A DNA stretch of 64,000 nucleotides from Sporichthya polymorpha DSM 43042 (GCF_000384115.1 NZ_KB913029.1:1-64000); one strand, 5' to 3'. Positions 24,910-34,360 are shown, counted from the stretch's first letter. Made by a program: numbers and translations. Notes: generated by a model from the letters alone, not told the origin.

Positions 24910-25452
24910 ATGTCTCTGCTCACCAACGCGGCCGGGGTCACCCTGGCTGTGGCCCTCACCGCGCCTCTGGCCGCGGTCGCCCCCGGACTGGGCGGCCCCC
25001 CCGAGGCCTCCGCTGCGACCACGGCTCCGACCGTCTCCACCGCCGAGCGCGCCACGACTCCGCCCACCCGCGCCACCCGCGCCACCCGCGCGCAGCAGCG
25101 TGCCGAGTTCGGCAAACGAACCGTTCGCGTCGCCTCCCGTTACCAGGGTGTGCCGTACCGCAGCGGCGGCACCACCCCGCGCGGCTTCGACTGCTCGGGT
25201 TACACCCGCTTCGTCCTCGACAAGTTGGGACGGAACCTGCCGCGGACGTCGCAGCAGCAGTTCAACAAGGCGCAGCGCATCAAGAAGCCCAAGCGCGGCG
25301 ACCTGATCTTCTTCCACTCCAGCGGTGGTCGGGTCTACCACGTCGCGATCTACGCGGGGAACAACCGCATCTGGCACGCACCGCGGCCGGGTGAGCGCGT
25401 CCAGCGCGACAAGATCTGGAGCAAGCGCTGGACCGCGGGCCGTTATTTCTGA
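24910..25452 (+). CDS. secreted NlpC/P60 peptidoglycan endopeptidase
   Basis: A 180-aa exported cysteine peptidase of the C40 family that cleaves stem-peptide bonds. A signal peptide (AAGVTLAVALTAPLAAVAPG) precedes a Thr/Ala/Arg linker. The catalytic domain occupies the last ~110 residues: RGFDCSGYTRFV gives the Cys, YHVAIYAGNNRIWHA the His, and the third polar residue follows. The ATG at 24910 is preferred to the in-frame codon at 24865 because GAGG lies just upstream and a signal peptide begins there. Expression is probably controlled by the c-di-AMP leader. Confidence 0.88.
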   Translation: MSLLTNAAGVTLAVALTAPLAAVAPGLGGPPEASAATTAPTVSTAERATTPPTRATRATRAQQRAEFGKRTVRVASRYQGVPYRSGGTTPRGFDCSGYTRFVLDKLGRNLPRTSQQQFNKAQRIKKPKRGDLIFFHSSGGRVYHVAIYAGNNRIWHAPRPGERVQRDKIWSKRWTAGRYF

Positions 25453-25520
25453 CGGTCCGCCACATCGACGGCCATCGCCGCTAGAGCTGATCGAGAGTCA
25501 GATTTAATTCAGGCAGGTCG

Positions 25521-26597
25521 TCAGGCAGTGAGCCAGGCGCGGAGTTTCTCCTCGCACTCGCGCACTTCCGCGACGGGCACGAACTCGTCGCGGGAGTGCG
25601 CCAGGCTCGGGTCGCCGGGGCCGAAGTTCACGGCCGGGACGCCGAGCTCGGAGAACCGAGCGACATCCGTCCAGCCGAACTTCGGCGCCGGCGGCTTGCC
25701 GGTGACGGCGAGGAACGCCGCCGCCGCCGGCCGCGACAGTCCGGGCAGCGCGCCGGGCGCGAGGTCAGTGCACGCGACCTCCCACCCGGCGAGAACCTCA
25801 CGCACGTGCTGAAGGGCCTCGTCGCCGGACCGGTCGGGCGCGAAGCGGTAGTTCACCGTCACCACGCACTCGTCGGGGATGACGTTGCCCGCCACACCCC
25901 CGCGGATGCCGACCGCGGACAGGCCTTCGCGGTACTCCAGCCCGTCGATGACCGGGCGCCGCGGCGTGTACGCGGCCAGCCGCGCCAGGATCTCGCCCGC
26001 GGCGTGGATCGCGTTCTCGCCCTTCCACGACCGCGCGCTGTGCGCCCGGGTGCCGCGGGTCGTGACCTCGACGCGCAGGGTCCCCTGGCACCCGGCCTCG
26101 ACGCCGGCGTTCGACGGCTCCATCAGCACGGCGAAGTCGGCGGCGAGCCAATCGGGGTGCGCCGAGGCGAGGCGGCCGAGCCCGTTGAGCTCCGCCGCCA
26201 CCTCCTCGTTGTCGTAGAAGACGTAGGTGACGTCCCGGGCGGGGTCGGTCAGCGTCGCCGCGAGCCGGAGCCCGACGGCGAGGCCGCCCTTCATGTCGCA
26301 GGCGCCGAGGCCGTAGAGGCGGTCGCCCTCGAACCGGGCGGCGAGGTTCCCCGCCTCGGGGACGGTGTCCAGGTGCCCCGCGATAACGACCCGCTCGGCC
26401 CGGCCCGCGTTCGTGCGGGCGACGACGGCGTCCCCGTCCCGGTCCACGGTCAGGTGCGCGCAGGACCGCAGCGCGCGCTCGACGGCGTCGGCGAGGGGCC
26501 CTTCGGTGCCGCTGACCGACGGGCGGTCGATCAGGTCCCCCGTCAGGGTGACCACGTCCGTGCTGAGGTCGAGGTCCGCCCCCGGGTCGCGCGCCAT
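25521..26597 (-). CDS. dapE: succinyl-diaminopimelate desuccinylase
   Basis: A 358-aa M20 metallohydrolase releasing LL-diaminopimelate from its N-succinyl form. [39 protein letters not shown] and [17 protein letters not shown] carry the His, Asp and Glu metal ligands. [28 protein letters not shown] marks the dimerisation domain. The ATG at 26597 gives the family length; the frame runs on upstream without homology. It is divergent from dapD across 51 bp, so the two share one promoter region. Confidence 0.93.
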   Translation of the reverse strand: MARDPGADLDLSTDVVTLTGDLIDRPSVSGTEGPLADAVERALRSCAHLTVDRDGDAVVARTNAGRAERVVIAGHLDTVPEAGNLAARFEGDRLYGLGACDMKGGLAVGLRLAATLTDPARDVTYVFYDNEEVAAELNGLGRLASAHPDWLAADFAVLMEPSNAGVEAGCQGTLRVEVTTRGTRAHSARSWKGENAIHAAGEILARLAAYTPRRPVIDGLEYREGLSAVGIRGGVAGNVIPDECVVTVNYRFAPDRSGDEALQHVREVLAGWEVACTDLAPGALPGLSRPAAAAFLAVTGKPPAPKFGWTDVARFSELGVPAVNFGPGDPSLAHSRDEFVPVAEVRECEEKLRAWLTA

Positions 26598-26635
26598 GCC
26601 CGCCACCGTAGCGACCCCTTCACAGCTGCGCTGGG

Positions 26636-26641
26636 TAACTT
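26636..26641 (+). promoter_or_regulatory. probable leaderless -10 element for dapD
   Basis: TAACTT ends 7 nt before the GTG at 26649, with no ribosome site. The whole dapE/dapD divergent region is only 51 bp. Confidence 0.4.
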
Positions 26642-26648
26642 TGACGGC

Positions 26649-27599
26649 GTGACCGACACTCCCGCCTTCTCCACGTCCGGCGCCTGGGGCCACGGCCTCG
26701 CGACGATCCTCGAGTCCGACGGCCGGATCCTCGACACCTGGTACCCCGCGCCCGCGCTCGGCGCCCCGGACGACTCGGCGCCGCCGCCCGAGCTCGTCGC
26801 GCTCGCGGGCAAGGACGACCGCCGCGGTGTCCGGCTGGAGGTCGTGACGACCGTTCTCGGCTCGCTCGCCGACGCCCCCGTCGACGCGTCCGACGTCTAC
26901 CTGCGCCTGCACCTGCTCTCGCACCGGCTCGTGCGACCGCACACCGTCAACCTCGAGGGGCAGTTCGGCCACCTGGCGAACGTCGTCTGGACGAACTACG
27001 GCCCCTGCGCCCCGGACGACTTCGAGACGACCCGGATGCGCCTGCGCGGCAACGGCCCGGTCCAGGTCTTCGGCGTCGACAAGTTCCCGCGGATGACGGA
27101 CTACGTCGTCCCGTCCGGCGTCCGGATCGCCGACGCCGACCGGGTCCGCCTCGGCGCGCACCTCGCGCCCGGGACGACGGTCATGCACGAGGGTTTCGTG
27201 AACTTCAACGCCGGGACGCTCGGCACCTCGATGGTCGAGGGCCGGATCTCGGCCGGCGTGGTCGTCGAGGACGGCGCGGACATCGGCGGCGGCGCCTCGA
27301 TCATGGGCACGCTCTCCGGCGGCGGGAAGACCGTCATCACCGTCGGCAAGGGCGCGCTGCTCGGCGCCAACTCCGGTCTCGGCATCCCCCTCGGCGACGG
27401 CAGCGTCGTCGAGGCGGGCTGCTACGTCACCGCGGGCACGAAGGTGACGCTCCCCGACGGCCGGGTCGTGGCCGCCCGGACGCTGGCGAACGAGCCCAAC
27501 CTGCTGTTCCGGCGCAACAGCGTCACGGGCGCCGTGGAGGCGCTGGCGCGCACCGGCGAATGGGGCGGGCTGAACGCCGCCCTGCATGCCAACGACTAG
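26649..27599 (+). CDS. dapD: 2,3,4,5-tetrahydropyridine-2,6-dicarboxylate N-succinyltransferase
   Basis: A 316-aa acyltransferase of the actinobacterial DapD type, matching its usual length. The N-terminal domain ([24 protein letters not shown]) leads to a left-handed beta-helix: [36 protein letters not shown] and [17 protein letters not shown]. It uses succinyl-CoA in the DAP branch of lysine and peptidoglycan synthesis. The start is GTG 26649. The next gene starts inside its 3' end (14-nt overlap). Confidence 0.94.
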   Translation: MTDTPAFSTSGAWGHGLATILESDGRILDTWYPAPALGAPDDSAPPPELVALAGKDDRRGVRLEVVTTVLGSLADAPVDASDVYLRLHLLSHRLVRPHTVNLEGQFGHLANVVWTNYGPCAPDDFETTRMRLRGNGPVQVFGVDKFPRMTDYVVPSGVRIADADRVRLGAHLAPGTTVMHEGFVNFNAGTLGTSMVEGRISAGVVVEDGADIGGGASIMGTLSGGGKTVITVGKGALLGANSGLGIPLGDGSVVEAGCYVTAGTKVTLPDGRVVAARTLANEPNLLFRRNSVTGAVEALARTGEWGGLNAALHAND

Positions 27600-28557
27600 G
27601 AGACGCAGCCCCGCCCGGACCTTCGTGGCGGTGACGGCGTCGCTCGTGCTGCTGACTGCGCTCGCGCTGGTCGCGATCCGGATCGCGGCCGACCGGATCG
27701 TGCTCCAGGAGGCGTGCACGGCCACGGCCGGCGGGGCGAAGGCGCGCGTCAGCATCGAGCAGGCCGAGAACGCGTCGATCATCGCCTCGGTCGCGGCGCG
27801 GCGGGGGCTGCCGGCGCGGGCGGCGACGATCGCGCTCGCGACCGCGCTGCAGGAGTCCGGGCTGCGGAACCTCGACTACGGCGACCGCGACTCTCTCGGG
27901 TTGTTCCAGCAGCGCCCGTCCCAGGGCTGGGGCACCGAGGCGCAGGTTCAGGACCCCGTCTACGCCGCCGGGAAGTTCTACGACGCGCTCGTGAAGATCC
28001 CCGACTACAAGACGATGAACATCAACGACGCCGCGCAGAAGGTGCAGCGCAGTGGCTTCCCCGAGGCCTACAACAAGCACGAGACGCGGGCCCGGGCGCT
28101 CGCCTCGACGCTGATGGGCTACTCCCCCGCCGCGTTCTCCTGCGCGATCCGGACCGGCGACGTCGGCGACGAGGAGCCGAACGGCCGGGGCCTGACGCCG
28201 CGGGCGCAGTCCGTCCTCGACGAGATCCAGAACGCCTTCGGCAACCAGTCGACCGGCGGGTACGCCGCGGGCGGGGTCACCGACGGGCACATGGAAGGGT
28301 CCGCGCACTACGACGGCCGGGCCGTCGACGTCTTCTACCGACCGGTCAACGCGACCGCCCGCCGCGACGGGTGGGCCACCGCGCAGTGGCTCGTCGCCCA
28401 CGCCGACCGCCTGAACATCGCGACGGTCATCTACGACGGCCGGATCTGGACCGCCCGCCGCTCGATCCAGGGCTGGCGGGACTACACCCCGCCCGGCGGG
28501 GACACCGGCAACGCGACCCTGATGCACCGCGACCACGTCCACGTCGACGTCCGGTGA
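27586..28557 (+). CDS. membrane-anchored protein with lysozyme/transglycosylase-like N-terminal region
   Basis: A 323-aa protein. A basic start and one hydrophobic segment (residues 12-34) anchor or export it. The next ~120 residues look like a goose-lysozyme-type fold: [35 protein letters not shown], where the Glu of LQES is the candidate catalytic acid. The C-terminal part ([22 protein letters not shown] and [10 protein letters not shown]) resembles a D-Ala-D-Ala peptidase-like His/Asp site. Families of this kind are widespread in actinobacteria but not characterised. It overlaps dapD by 14 nt. Confidence 0.7.
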   Translation: MPTTRRRSPARTFVAVTASLVLLTALALVAIRIAADRIVLQEACTATAGGAKARVSIEQAENASIIASVAARRGLPARAATIALATALQESGLRNLDYGDRDSLGLFQQRPSQGWGTEAQVQDPVYAAGKFYDALVKIPDYKTMNINDAAQKVQRSGFPEAYNKHETRARALASTLMGYSPAAFSCAIRTGDVGDEEPNGRGLTPRAQSVLDEIQNAFGNQSTGGYAAGGVTDGHMEGSAHYDGRAVDVFYRPVNATARRDGWATAQWLVAHADRLNIATVIYDGRIWTARRSIQGWRDYTPPGGDTGNATLMHRDHVHVDVR

Positions 28558-28690
28558 CACGCCCGTAACGGCCCTGAGCAGCGCGGATGGGTGTGACTGG
28601 GGACATTCTTGCCAGGTTCACATGCTTGCCGTCACCATCGAGTGGATAAAGTCGAAAGTTGTTCACTGGTGCCGTTGCTGAGGAGTGACC

Positions 28691-29869
28691 GTGTCCAACG
28701 TTGAAGGACCCGCGGGCCCGGGCGACGGCACCCCGACCCCCGCCGAGGGCGCGGACGCGGCCAACACCGGCGGCCCCGGCACTCCGGCCGGCCCCGGCGG
28801 CCCCGCCGGCCCCGCCGGCCCCGGCAACAACGCGGGTGGCGACGGCGGCAGCGGCGACGGCGGTGAGAACGCGAACAGCAGCAACGCGCGCTGGGTCGTG
28901 GCCGCGGTGATCGCGATCGCCTGCCTCGCCGCGACGCTGTCGCTGATCGGCCGCATCGCCCAGGACGACGACGAGCCCACCACCGTCGCCGGGGAGGGCA
29001 GCCCGGTCGCGACTGTCGAGACCCCGTCGCCGACGCCGACCCCGTCCCCCACCCCGTCGCCGAGCCCGTCCCCCAGCGCCTCCCCCAGTTCCACCGCGAC
29101 CCCGAGCGCGTCCGCGAGCGGCTCGACCAGCGGTTCGACCAGTGGGTCCGCGAGTGAGCCCTCGGACAGCACCGCCGCCCCGACCGCCGGCGCGGTCGCG
29201 GGTAGCACCTCGGGGTCGGCCTCGGCGTCCGGCTCGGCCGACGGCTCCGCGAGCACAGCCTCCGCGAGCACCGCCTCCGCGAGCACCGCCTCCGCGGACG
29301 AGACCGCCGCCCCGACCGCCTCGGCGAGCACCAGCGGCTCGACCAGCGGCTCCACCAGCGGCTCCGCCTCGACCGGTGGCGCCACCAGCGTCGACGCGGG
29401 CAGCGCCTCCGGCTCGGCGTCCGCGAGCACCGCCTCCGACGAGACCGCGAGCCCCAGCGCCTCCGCGACGTCCTCCCCGACCGCCGCGGCGGTCGACTCG
29501 GGCTCCGGCAGCGCGTCGGGCTCCAGCTCGGCCCCCGGGTCGGCGTCCGGGTCGGCGTCCGGGTCGGCGAGCACCGCCTCCGAGGACAGCACCGCGGCCC
29601 CGACGGCGAGCCCGGCGGCGAGCACGTCCGGCAGCTCCTCGGACAGCGCCTCCGACAGCGGGGCCGAGAGCTCCTCGGGTAGCGCGTCCGGCAGCGCGTC
29701 GACGGACTCGGACGTCGCGCCCGGCGCGGTGCCCACCGGGGCCCCCGCGACCGGTCTCGGCGGCACGGCGGATGGCGACAGCAACCTCCCGCTGGTCGCG
29801 GGCGGGCTGCTGGCGCTGATCACGGCGCTCGCGCTGTCGGTCGTCGTCCTCGAGCGACGTCGGGGCTGA
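28691..29869 (+). CDS. Ser/Ala/Gly-rich surface protein, probable class F sortase substrate
   Basis: A 392-aa low-complexity protein. About 70 Gly/Pro-rich residues precede a membrane helix (WVVAAVIAIACLAATLSLI). A Pro/Ser (PSPTPTPSPTPSPSPSPS) and then Ser/Ala/Gly/Thr-rich region of ~230 residues follows. The end, GGTADGDSNLPLVAGGLLALITALAL then RRRG, is a cell-wall sorting-like tail without a standard LPxTG. The second GTG at 28691 fits the AGGAG site best. Repeated 15-nt units near 29260-29300 suggest length variability. It directly precedes the sortase gene. Confidence 0.72.
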   Translation: MSNVEGPAGPGDGTPTPAEGADAANTGGPGTPAGPGGPAGPAGPGNNAGGDGGSGDGGENANSSNARWVVAAVIAIACLAATLSLIGRIAQDDDEPTTVAGEGSPVATVETPSPTPTPSPTPSPSPSPSASPSSTATPSASASGSTSGSTSGSASEPSDSTAAPTAGAVAGSTSGSASASGSADGSASTASASTASASTASADETAAPTASASTSGSTSGSTSGSASTGGATSVDAGSASGSASASTASDETASPSASATSSPTAAAVDSGSGSASGSSSAPGSASGSASGSASTASEDSTAAPTASPAASTSGSSSDSASDSGAESSSGSASGSASTDSDVAPGAVPTGAPATGLGGTADGDSNLPLVAGGLLALITALALSVVVLERRRG

Positions 29870-29946
29870 TCACGACCGGCGACACCAGCACGCAGGACGG
29901 CGCGGCGGGGGCCGACCCGGAGGGTCGGGACGAGCGCGCCGATCGC

Positions 29947-30639
29947 GTGACCCTGATCGCGCTCGCGGTCGCGGCCACGCTGGCCTGCGGCGGGCTGATG
30001 GCGATCGCGCTCGGCCACGGCCCGACGGAGGCGACCTCGTCCGCGCCGCGGCCCGGCCTGGTCTTCGACCAGCCCGTCGACTCGATCCCGGGCCCGGACG
30101 AGCCGCTGATCGCGCCGGCCTCGTTCGCCCCGGCGGCGACCGAGGTGGCGCCGCTGAGCCGGTCCGAGCCCACCCACCTGCGGATCTCGCGGGTCGGGAT
30201 CGACACGGATCTGATCAGCCTGGGCCTGAACCCGGACCGCACGATCGAGGTCCCGCCGGACGACGCCGGCGCCCCGGCGGGCTGGTACCGCAACCTCGCG
30301 AGCCCGGGCGAGCCGGGCCCGGCGGTGATCCTCGGGCACCTCGACTCCCCGACCGACAAGGGCGTCTTCTTCAACCTCGGGGCGCTGCGGGAGGGCGACG
30401 TCGTCGTCGTCGACCGCAAGGACGGCAGCCGCGCCACCTTCACCGTCGACCTGGTCGCCGCGTTCTCCCGCGACGCCTTCCCGACCGCGGGCGTGTACGG
30501 CGCGACCGACCACCCGGCGCTGCGCCTGGTGACCTGCGGAGGCCGGTTCACGCGGGACGGGGGCTACGAGGACAGCGTCATCGTCTTCGCATCCCTGACC
30601 GACACGTACGTCCCGGTCCGGTCCTCCTGGTGGCGATGA
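29947..30639 (+). CDS. class F sortase
   Basis: A 230-aa transpeptidase. A hydrophobic anchor opens the protein as written. The catalytic domain shows GHLDSPTDKGVFFNLGALREGDVVVVDR (His) and LRLVTCGGRFTRDGGYEDSVIVFA (Cys, followed by the Arg region). The GTG at 29947 leaves no positive residues before the anchor. The frame is open back to a CTG overlapping the preceding stop (29866), and translation from there would add a charged cytoplasmic tail (GRDERADR), so a non-canonical start is possible. It likely anchors the upstream Ser-rich protein. Confidence 0.85.
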   Translation: MTLIALAVAATLACGGLMAIALGHGPTEATSSAPRPGLVFDQPVDSIPGPDEPLIAPASFAPAATEVAPLSRSEPTHLRISRVGIDTDLISLGLNPDRTIEVPPDDAGAPAGWYRNLASPGEPGPAVILGHLDSPTDKGVFFNLGALREGDVVVVDRKDGSRATFTVDLVAAFSRDAFPTAGVYGATDHPALRLVTCGGRFTRDGGYEDSVIVFASLTDTYVPVRSSWWR

Positions 30640-30663
30640 GCCCGCGAAAGCCCGATTGAGGTC

Positions 30664-30669
30664 TATCGT
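30664..30669 (+). promoter_or_regulatory. probable leaderless -10 element for the small membrane protein
   Basis: TATCGT ends 7 nt before the ATG at 30677; no ribosome site is adjacent. Confidence 0.35.
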
Positions 30670-30676
30670 CGACCGC

Positions 30677-30859
30677 ATGGCCGATGGAACTGGCGAGAAC
30701 GATGTTGACCCCGGTGGCGACACCGAGATGTTCCGCGCGTTCGTCGAGCGTTCGGAGACGTATCAGCCCCGCGCCAACTCGATGGCGCCGATCTACGTCG
30801 CCGTCGGCGCCATCGGCGTCGCGCTGCTGGCGTTCCTGCTGATCATCGCCCTGGGCTGA
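30677..30859 (+). CDS. small single-helix membrane protein, function unknown
   Basis: A 60-aa reading frame: acidic N-terminus (MADGTGENDVDPGGDTEMFR), a short charged stretch, then one hydrophobic helix (about residues 37-58, PIYVAVGAIGVALLAFLLIIALG) at the very C-terminus. No family is recognised. Support comes from the -10-like hexamer before the ATG and the coherent tail-anchored layout. It lies between the sortase gene and the convergent dapC. Confidence 0.5.
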   Translation: MADGTGENDVDPGGDTEMFRAFVERSETYQPRANSMAPIYVAVGAIGVALLAFLLIIALG

Positions 30860-30879
30860 GCCGGTTCCACGGCAGCCGC

Positions 30880-31986
30880 TCAGCTGCGCAGGCGCTCCAC
30901 GGCGGCCGCGATGCGCTCGTCGGTCGCGGTGAGCGCGACCCGGACGTGGGCGGCGCCGGCGGGTCCGTAGAAGTCCCCCGGTGCGACGAGGACGCCGCGC
31001 TCGGCGAGCCAGTCGACGGTGGTCCAGCAGTTCTCGCCGCGGGTGGACCACAGGTAGAGCCCCGCCTCGGAATGCTCGATCGTGAACCCGGCGCCCTCCA
31101 GGGCGGCGCGCAGGGCGGTCCGGCGGGCGGCGTAGCGCTCCCTCTGCTCGGCGACGTGGGCCGGGTCGGACAGGCCCGCGACCATCGCGGCCTGGACCGG
31201 GGCCGGGACGATCATCCCGGCGTGCTTGCGCACCTCCAGCAGGGCCGCGACCAGCGCCGCGTCCCCCGCCACGAAGGCGCCCCGGTAGCCGGCGAGGTTG
31301 GACCGCTTCGACATCGAGTGGACGACCAGCAGCCCCTCGTGGGACCCGCCGCAGATGTCGGGGTGCAGAACGGAGACCGGCTCGGCGTCCCAGCCGAACT
31401 CGGCATAGCACTCGTCGGAGGCGAGGACGACGCCCCGCTCCCGCGCCCAGGAGACCAGCTCGCGGAGCCGCTCCGGGCCCAGGACGCGGCCGGTGGGGTT
31501 CGCCGGGGAGTTGACCCAGAGCAGCCGCACGGGGCCCGTGGACTCGGCGTCGCCCAGGGTCTCGGGGTCCTCGGCCGTCACCGGTGTCGCGCCGGCCAGG
31601 CGGGCGCCGACGTCGTAGGTCGGGTACGCGAGCTCCGGGTGCGCGACGACGTCCCCGCGGCCGAGCCCGAGCAGCGTCGGCAGCCAGGCGACCAGCTCCT
31701 TGGACCCGATCGTCGGCAGCACGGCGGTCGAGGACAGGCCGACGACCCCGAACCGCTCGGTGAGGAACGTCGCAATCGTCTCGCGCAGGACCGGCGTGCC
31801 CGCGGTCAGCGGATACCCCGGAGCGTCAGCGGCCGCGCACAGCGCGTCCTGGACCACCGGGGGCGCCGGGTCCACCGGCGTGCCCACGGACAGGTCGATC
31901 AGGCCGCCGGGGGCACCGGCGGCCTTCTCCTTCGCCGGCTGGAGCCGGTCCCACGGGAAGTCCGGCAGGCGGGACGCGAGGCTCAT
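30880..31986 (-). CDS. dapC: succinyldiaminopimelate transaminase
   Basis: A 368-aa fold-type I PLP aminotransferase. It has LSVGTPVDPAPPVVQDAL, GYPLTAGTP, GSKELVAWLP, NSPANPTGRVL, DECYAEF and the PLP lysine in SMSKRSNLAGYRGAFVAG. The short actinobacterial form downstream of fdxA is DapC, which makes N-succinyl-LL-DAP between the DapD and DapE steps. All three genes thus lie within 7 kb. It starts 30 bp after the fdxA stop. Confidence 0.9.
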   Translation of the reverse strand: MSLASRLPDFPWDRLQPAKEKAAGAPGGLIDLSVGTPVDPAPPVVQDALCAAADAPGYPLTAGTPVLRETIATFLTERFGVVGLSSTAVLPTIGSKELVAWLPTLLGLGRGDVVAHPELAYPTYDVGARLAGATPVTAEDPETLGDAESTGPVRLLWVNSPANPTGRVLGPERLRELVSWARERGVVLASDECYAEFGWDAEPVSVLHPDICGGSHEGLLVVHSMSKRSNLAGYRGAFVAGDAALVAALLEVRKHAGMIVPAPVQAAMVAGLSDPAHVAEQRERYAARRTALRAALEGAGFTIEHSEAGLYLWSTRGENCWTTVDWLAERGVLVAPGDFYGPAGAAHVRVALTATDERIAAAVERLRS

Positions 31987-32016
31987 CGACAGTCCTTGGC
32001 GGCTGGCGCCGCCAAG

Positions 32017-32343
32017 TCAGTGGTCGTGCTCCTGGGGGGGCATGGCGGCGACCATGGGGTGGTCCTTACCGGTGTTGCCGAGCTTGGCGGCGCCGCCGGG
32101 GGAACCCAGGTCGGAGAAGAACTCCCCGTTGGCCTTGTAGAAGTCCTTCCACTGATCCGGGGTGTCGTCCTCGTAGTAGATGGCCTCCACGGGGCACACC
32201 GGCTCACAGGCACCGCAGTCGACGCACTCGTCGGGGTGGATGTACATCATCCGGGCGCCCTCATAGATGCAGTCGACCGGGCACTCCTCGATGCAGGCCT
32301 TGTCCTTCAGGTCGACGCAGGGCTGCGCGATCACGTACGTCAC
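32017..32343 (-). CDS. fdxA: 7Fe/8Fe-type ferredoxin
   Basis: A 108-aa FdxA. The two cluster sites are CVDLKDKACIEECPVDC and CVDCGACEPVCPVEAI; the first has the spacing of a 3Fe-4S site and the second of a 4Fe-4S site. The C-terminal extension (DQWKDFYKANGEFFSDLGSPGG) is usual for actinobacterial FdxA. The start is GTG 32343 with GGAGG upstream. The fdxA-dapC order is conserved in actinobacteria. Confidence 0.92.
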   Translation of the reverse strand: MTYVIAQPCVDLKDKACIEECPVDCIYEGARMMYIHPDECVDCGACEPVCPVEAIYYEDDTPDQWKDFYKANGEFFSDLGSPGGAAKLGNTGKDHPMVAAMPPQEHDH

Positions 32344-32445
32344 GGGTGGGTCCTCCTCGAGCTTCCGCACCTAGTATCCAGCCAACGGCGCAGGGTCCAA
32401 ATCAGGGGTTGACATTTGTCACCGAGCTTTGCCATCCGCTACGAG

Positions 32446-33444
32446 ATGTCGATCACGGCGGCCGACGTCGGGTCACGCGTCTCGGTGCGCCGCAAGCTGC
32501 CCGACGGTGGCCTCGGCGACGTCCTCGGCGATCTTGAGTCCTGGTCCGGCGGGGTTCTGACTGTACGTCGCAAAAACGGGGACCTCGTCAGGGTGGCCGA
32601 GGTCGACCTCGTGGCGGGCAAGGTCGTCCCGGCGCGCCGGGTGATCGCCCGTCGGCACGACCTGGTCTCCGACGCGGACGTCGAGGCCGTCGCCGCGCTC
32701 GGCTGGCAGGGCCTGGAGACCGAGCGCCTCGGCGGGTGGCTGCTGCGCGCGGCCGGTGGCTGGACCGGACGGGCGAATTCCGCGCTCCCCCTCGGCGACC
32801 CCGGCCTCGACCCCGAGGCCGCGATCGACGCCGTCGTCGCCTGGTACACCGAGCGCGGGCTGACGCCGCAGTTCCAGGTGCCCGTCCCGCTCGCGGCGGA
32901 CCTCGACGACCGGCTCGCGGCGCGCGGCTGGGACTGCCCGTACGGCGTCGGCGGCATCCACCTGATGACCGGGGACGTCGCGGCGATCTTGCAGGCCGCC
33001 GGCCCCGACCGCGACGATCTGCCGCCGGTGACACTGAGCGCCGCACCGTCGGCGGGCTGGCTCGGGGTCTACCGGTACCGGGAGGCGCCGCTGACGCCGG
33101 TCGCGATCGAGGTCCTGACCCGCGCGGCCGCGCCGGTGTTCGCCGAGGTCGTGCTCGACGGGGAGACGGTCGCCACCGGGCGGGGCGCGGTCGACGCCGG
33201 CTGGCTCGGCATCTTCGCGATGGAGACCACCGACGCCGCACGGCGACGCGGGCTGGCCCGCCATGTGATGCTGACTCTGATCCGGCACGCCCGCACTGCC
33301 GGGGCCCGGCACGTGTACCTGCAGGTGTCGGCCGACAACACGGGCGCGGTCGCGTTGTACCGCGGTCTGGGCCTGACGGTGCATCACCATTACCACTACC
33401 GCCGGGCACCCGGGCCGCGGACCGACGACGGAGAACAGTGCTGA
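32446..33444 (+). CDS. GNAT family N-acetyltransferase with N-terminal SH3-like region
   Basis: A 332-aa protein. The first ~70 residues (VSVRRKLPDGGLGDVLGDL...LTVRRKNGDLVRVAEVDLVAGKVVPARR) form a small beta-rich domain. The rest is a duplicated GNAT fold whose second half has the CoA-binding signature DAARRRGLARHVMLTLIRHARTAGARHVYLQVSADNTGAVALYRGLGL. The substrate is unknown. The ATG at 32446 is chosen; the frame is open from 32416. Its stop codon lies in the first unit of a 14-bp tandem repeat that leads to the next gene. Confidence 0.83.
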   Translation: MSITAADVGSRVSVRRKLPDGGLGDVLGDLESWSGGVLTVRRKNGDLVRVAEVDLVAGKVVPARRVIARRHDLVSDADVEAVAALGWQGLETERLGGWLLRAAGGWTGRANSALPLGDPGLDPEAAIDAVVAWYTERGLTPQFQVPVPLAADLDDRLAARGWDCPYGVGGIHLMTGDVAAILQAAGPDRDDLPPVTLSAAPSAGWLGVYRYREAPLTPVAIEVLTRAAAPVFAEVVLDGETVATGRGAVDAGWLGIFAMETTDAARRRGLARHVMLTLIRHARTAGARHVYLQVSADNTGAVALYRGLGLTVHHHYHYRRAPGPRTDDGEQC

Positions 33445-33529
33445 GAGAACGGTGTCGAGGGAACGGTGTTGAGGGACGGTGTTGAAGGAGCAGTGGTGAG
33501 GGAGCAGCGGTGAGGGAGCAGCGGTGAGG
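33433..33529 (+). repeat. degenerate 14-bp minisatellite joining two genes
   Basis: Seven consecutive units of the form GARCRGYGKYGAGG (one is 13 bp) run from the end of the GNAT gene to the start of the next. The first unit carries the GNAT stop codon and the seventh the GTG start at 33524. The last three units are nearly identical. Each unit brings a GAGG ribosome-site-like run and a GTG or TTG. Confidence 0.8.
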
Positions 33530-34360
33530 GAGTCACGGGAGGAGTTCGCCGCGGTCGTCGCCGATCCGGCGGGATCCCTCGCGCGCGCCTGCCTGCTGAT
33601 GGCGTGTGAGGCGGACGCCGACCTCGACGTCGACGCCGCACTGGGCCGACTCGACGCGCTCGCCGAGATCGTCGGCGCGGGCCTGCCCGGCGAGGCCCGA
33701 CCCGCGGCGCTGGGTCGGCACCTGCGCGCCACCCTCGGCGGAGATGCCGGCTTCGCCGGTTCTCAGGCCGACTACGACGACCTGCGGTCCTCGCTGCTGA
33801 ACGAGGTGCTCGTGCGCCGGCGAGGCCTGCCGATCCTGCTCTCGACGGTGTGGGTCGAGGTCGCCTCGCGCCTGGACGTCCCCGCCCACGGAGTCGGGCT
33901 GCCCGGGCACTTCGTCGTCGGCATCGGCGACCCCGAGCGCGCCGGCGAGCCGGCCGAGGGACCGGACGCGCCGTTCGTCCTCGTCGACCCGTTCGCGGGT
34001 GGGGCGCCGTTCCCGACCGCGTCGGCGTACGCCCTCCTCGGGCACGAGCCGACCGCCCGGGACCTGCGCCCGTGGGACACCCCGCGCACGATGCTGCGGA
34101 TTCTCGCCAACGTCTCGACCTGGGCCCGGCGGGCCGACCGGCTCCGGACCCGGCTGTGGGCGCTGGAGCTGTCGCTGCTGGTCCCGGGCTGCCCCGCCGC
34201 GGTCCGCCGCGAGCACGGCGAGACCCTCGCCCGCGCCGGCGACTTCGCGGGCGCCGCCGACGAGCTCGAGGCGTACGCGATCCGCGTCGAGGAGGACCAC
34301 CCCCTCGCCGCCAAGACGGCCCGTCAGGATGCCCGTGTCGCGCGGTCCCGACTGAACTGA
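33524..34360 (+). CDS. SirB1-like transglutaminase-fold protein
   Basis: A 278-aa protein of the Transglut_core2/SirB1 group. DYDDLRSSLLNEVLVRRRGLPILLSTVWVEVASRLDVPAHGVGLPGHFVVGIG is the family hallmark. The C-terminal ~90 residues have the helical look of tetratricopeptide repeats (PGCPAAVRREHGETLARAGDFAGAADELEAYA). No Cys is placed as a catalytic nucleophile, so it may be non-enzymatic. The start is GTG 33524 inside the minisatellite, and earlier units could also initiate. It abuts the serine hydrolase. Confidence 0.8.
   Translation: MRESREEFAAVVADPAGSLARACLLMACEADADLDVDAALGRLDALAEIVGAGLPGEARPAALGRHLRATLGGDAGFAGSQADYDDLRSSLLNEVLVRRRGLPILLSTVWVEVASRLDVPAHGVGLPGHFVVGIGDPERAGEPAEGPDAPFVLVDPFAGGAPFPTASAYALLGHEPTARDLRPWDTPRTMLRILANVSTWARRADRLRTRLWALELSLLVPGCPAAVRREHGETLARAGDFAGAADELEAYAIRVEEDHPLAAKTARQDARVARSRLN

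Noticed and set aside
25453-25520. Terminator between the NlpC/P60 gene and dapE
   Set aside because: Only a weak imperfect stem could be drawn; not listed.
26598-27782. N-terminal extension of dapE by almost 400 codons
   Set aside because: It is antisense to dapD; homology begins at ATG 26597.
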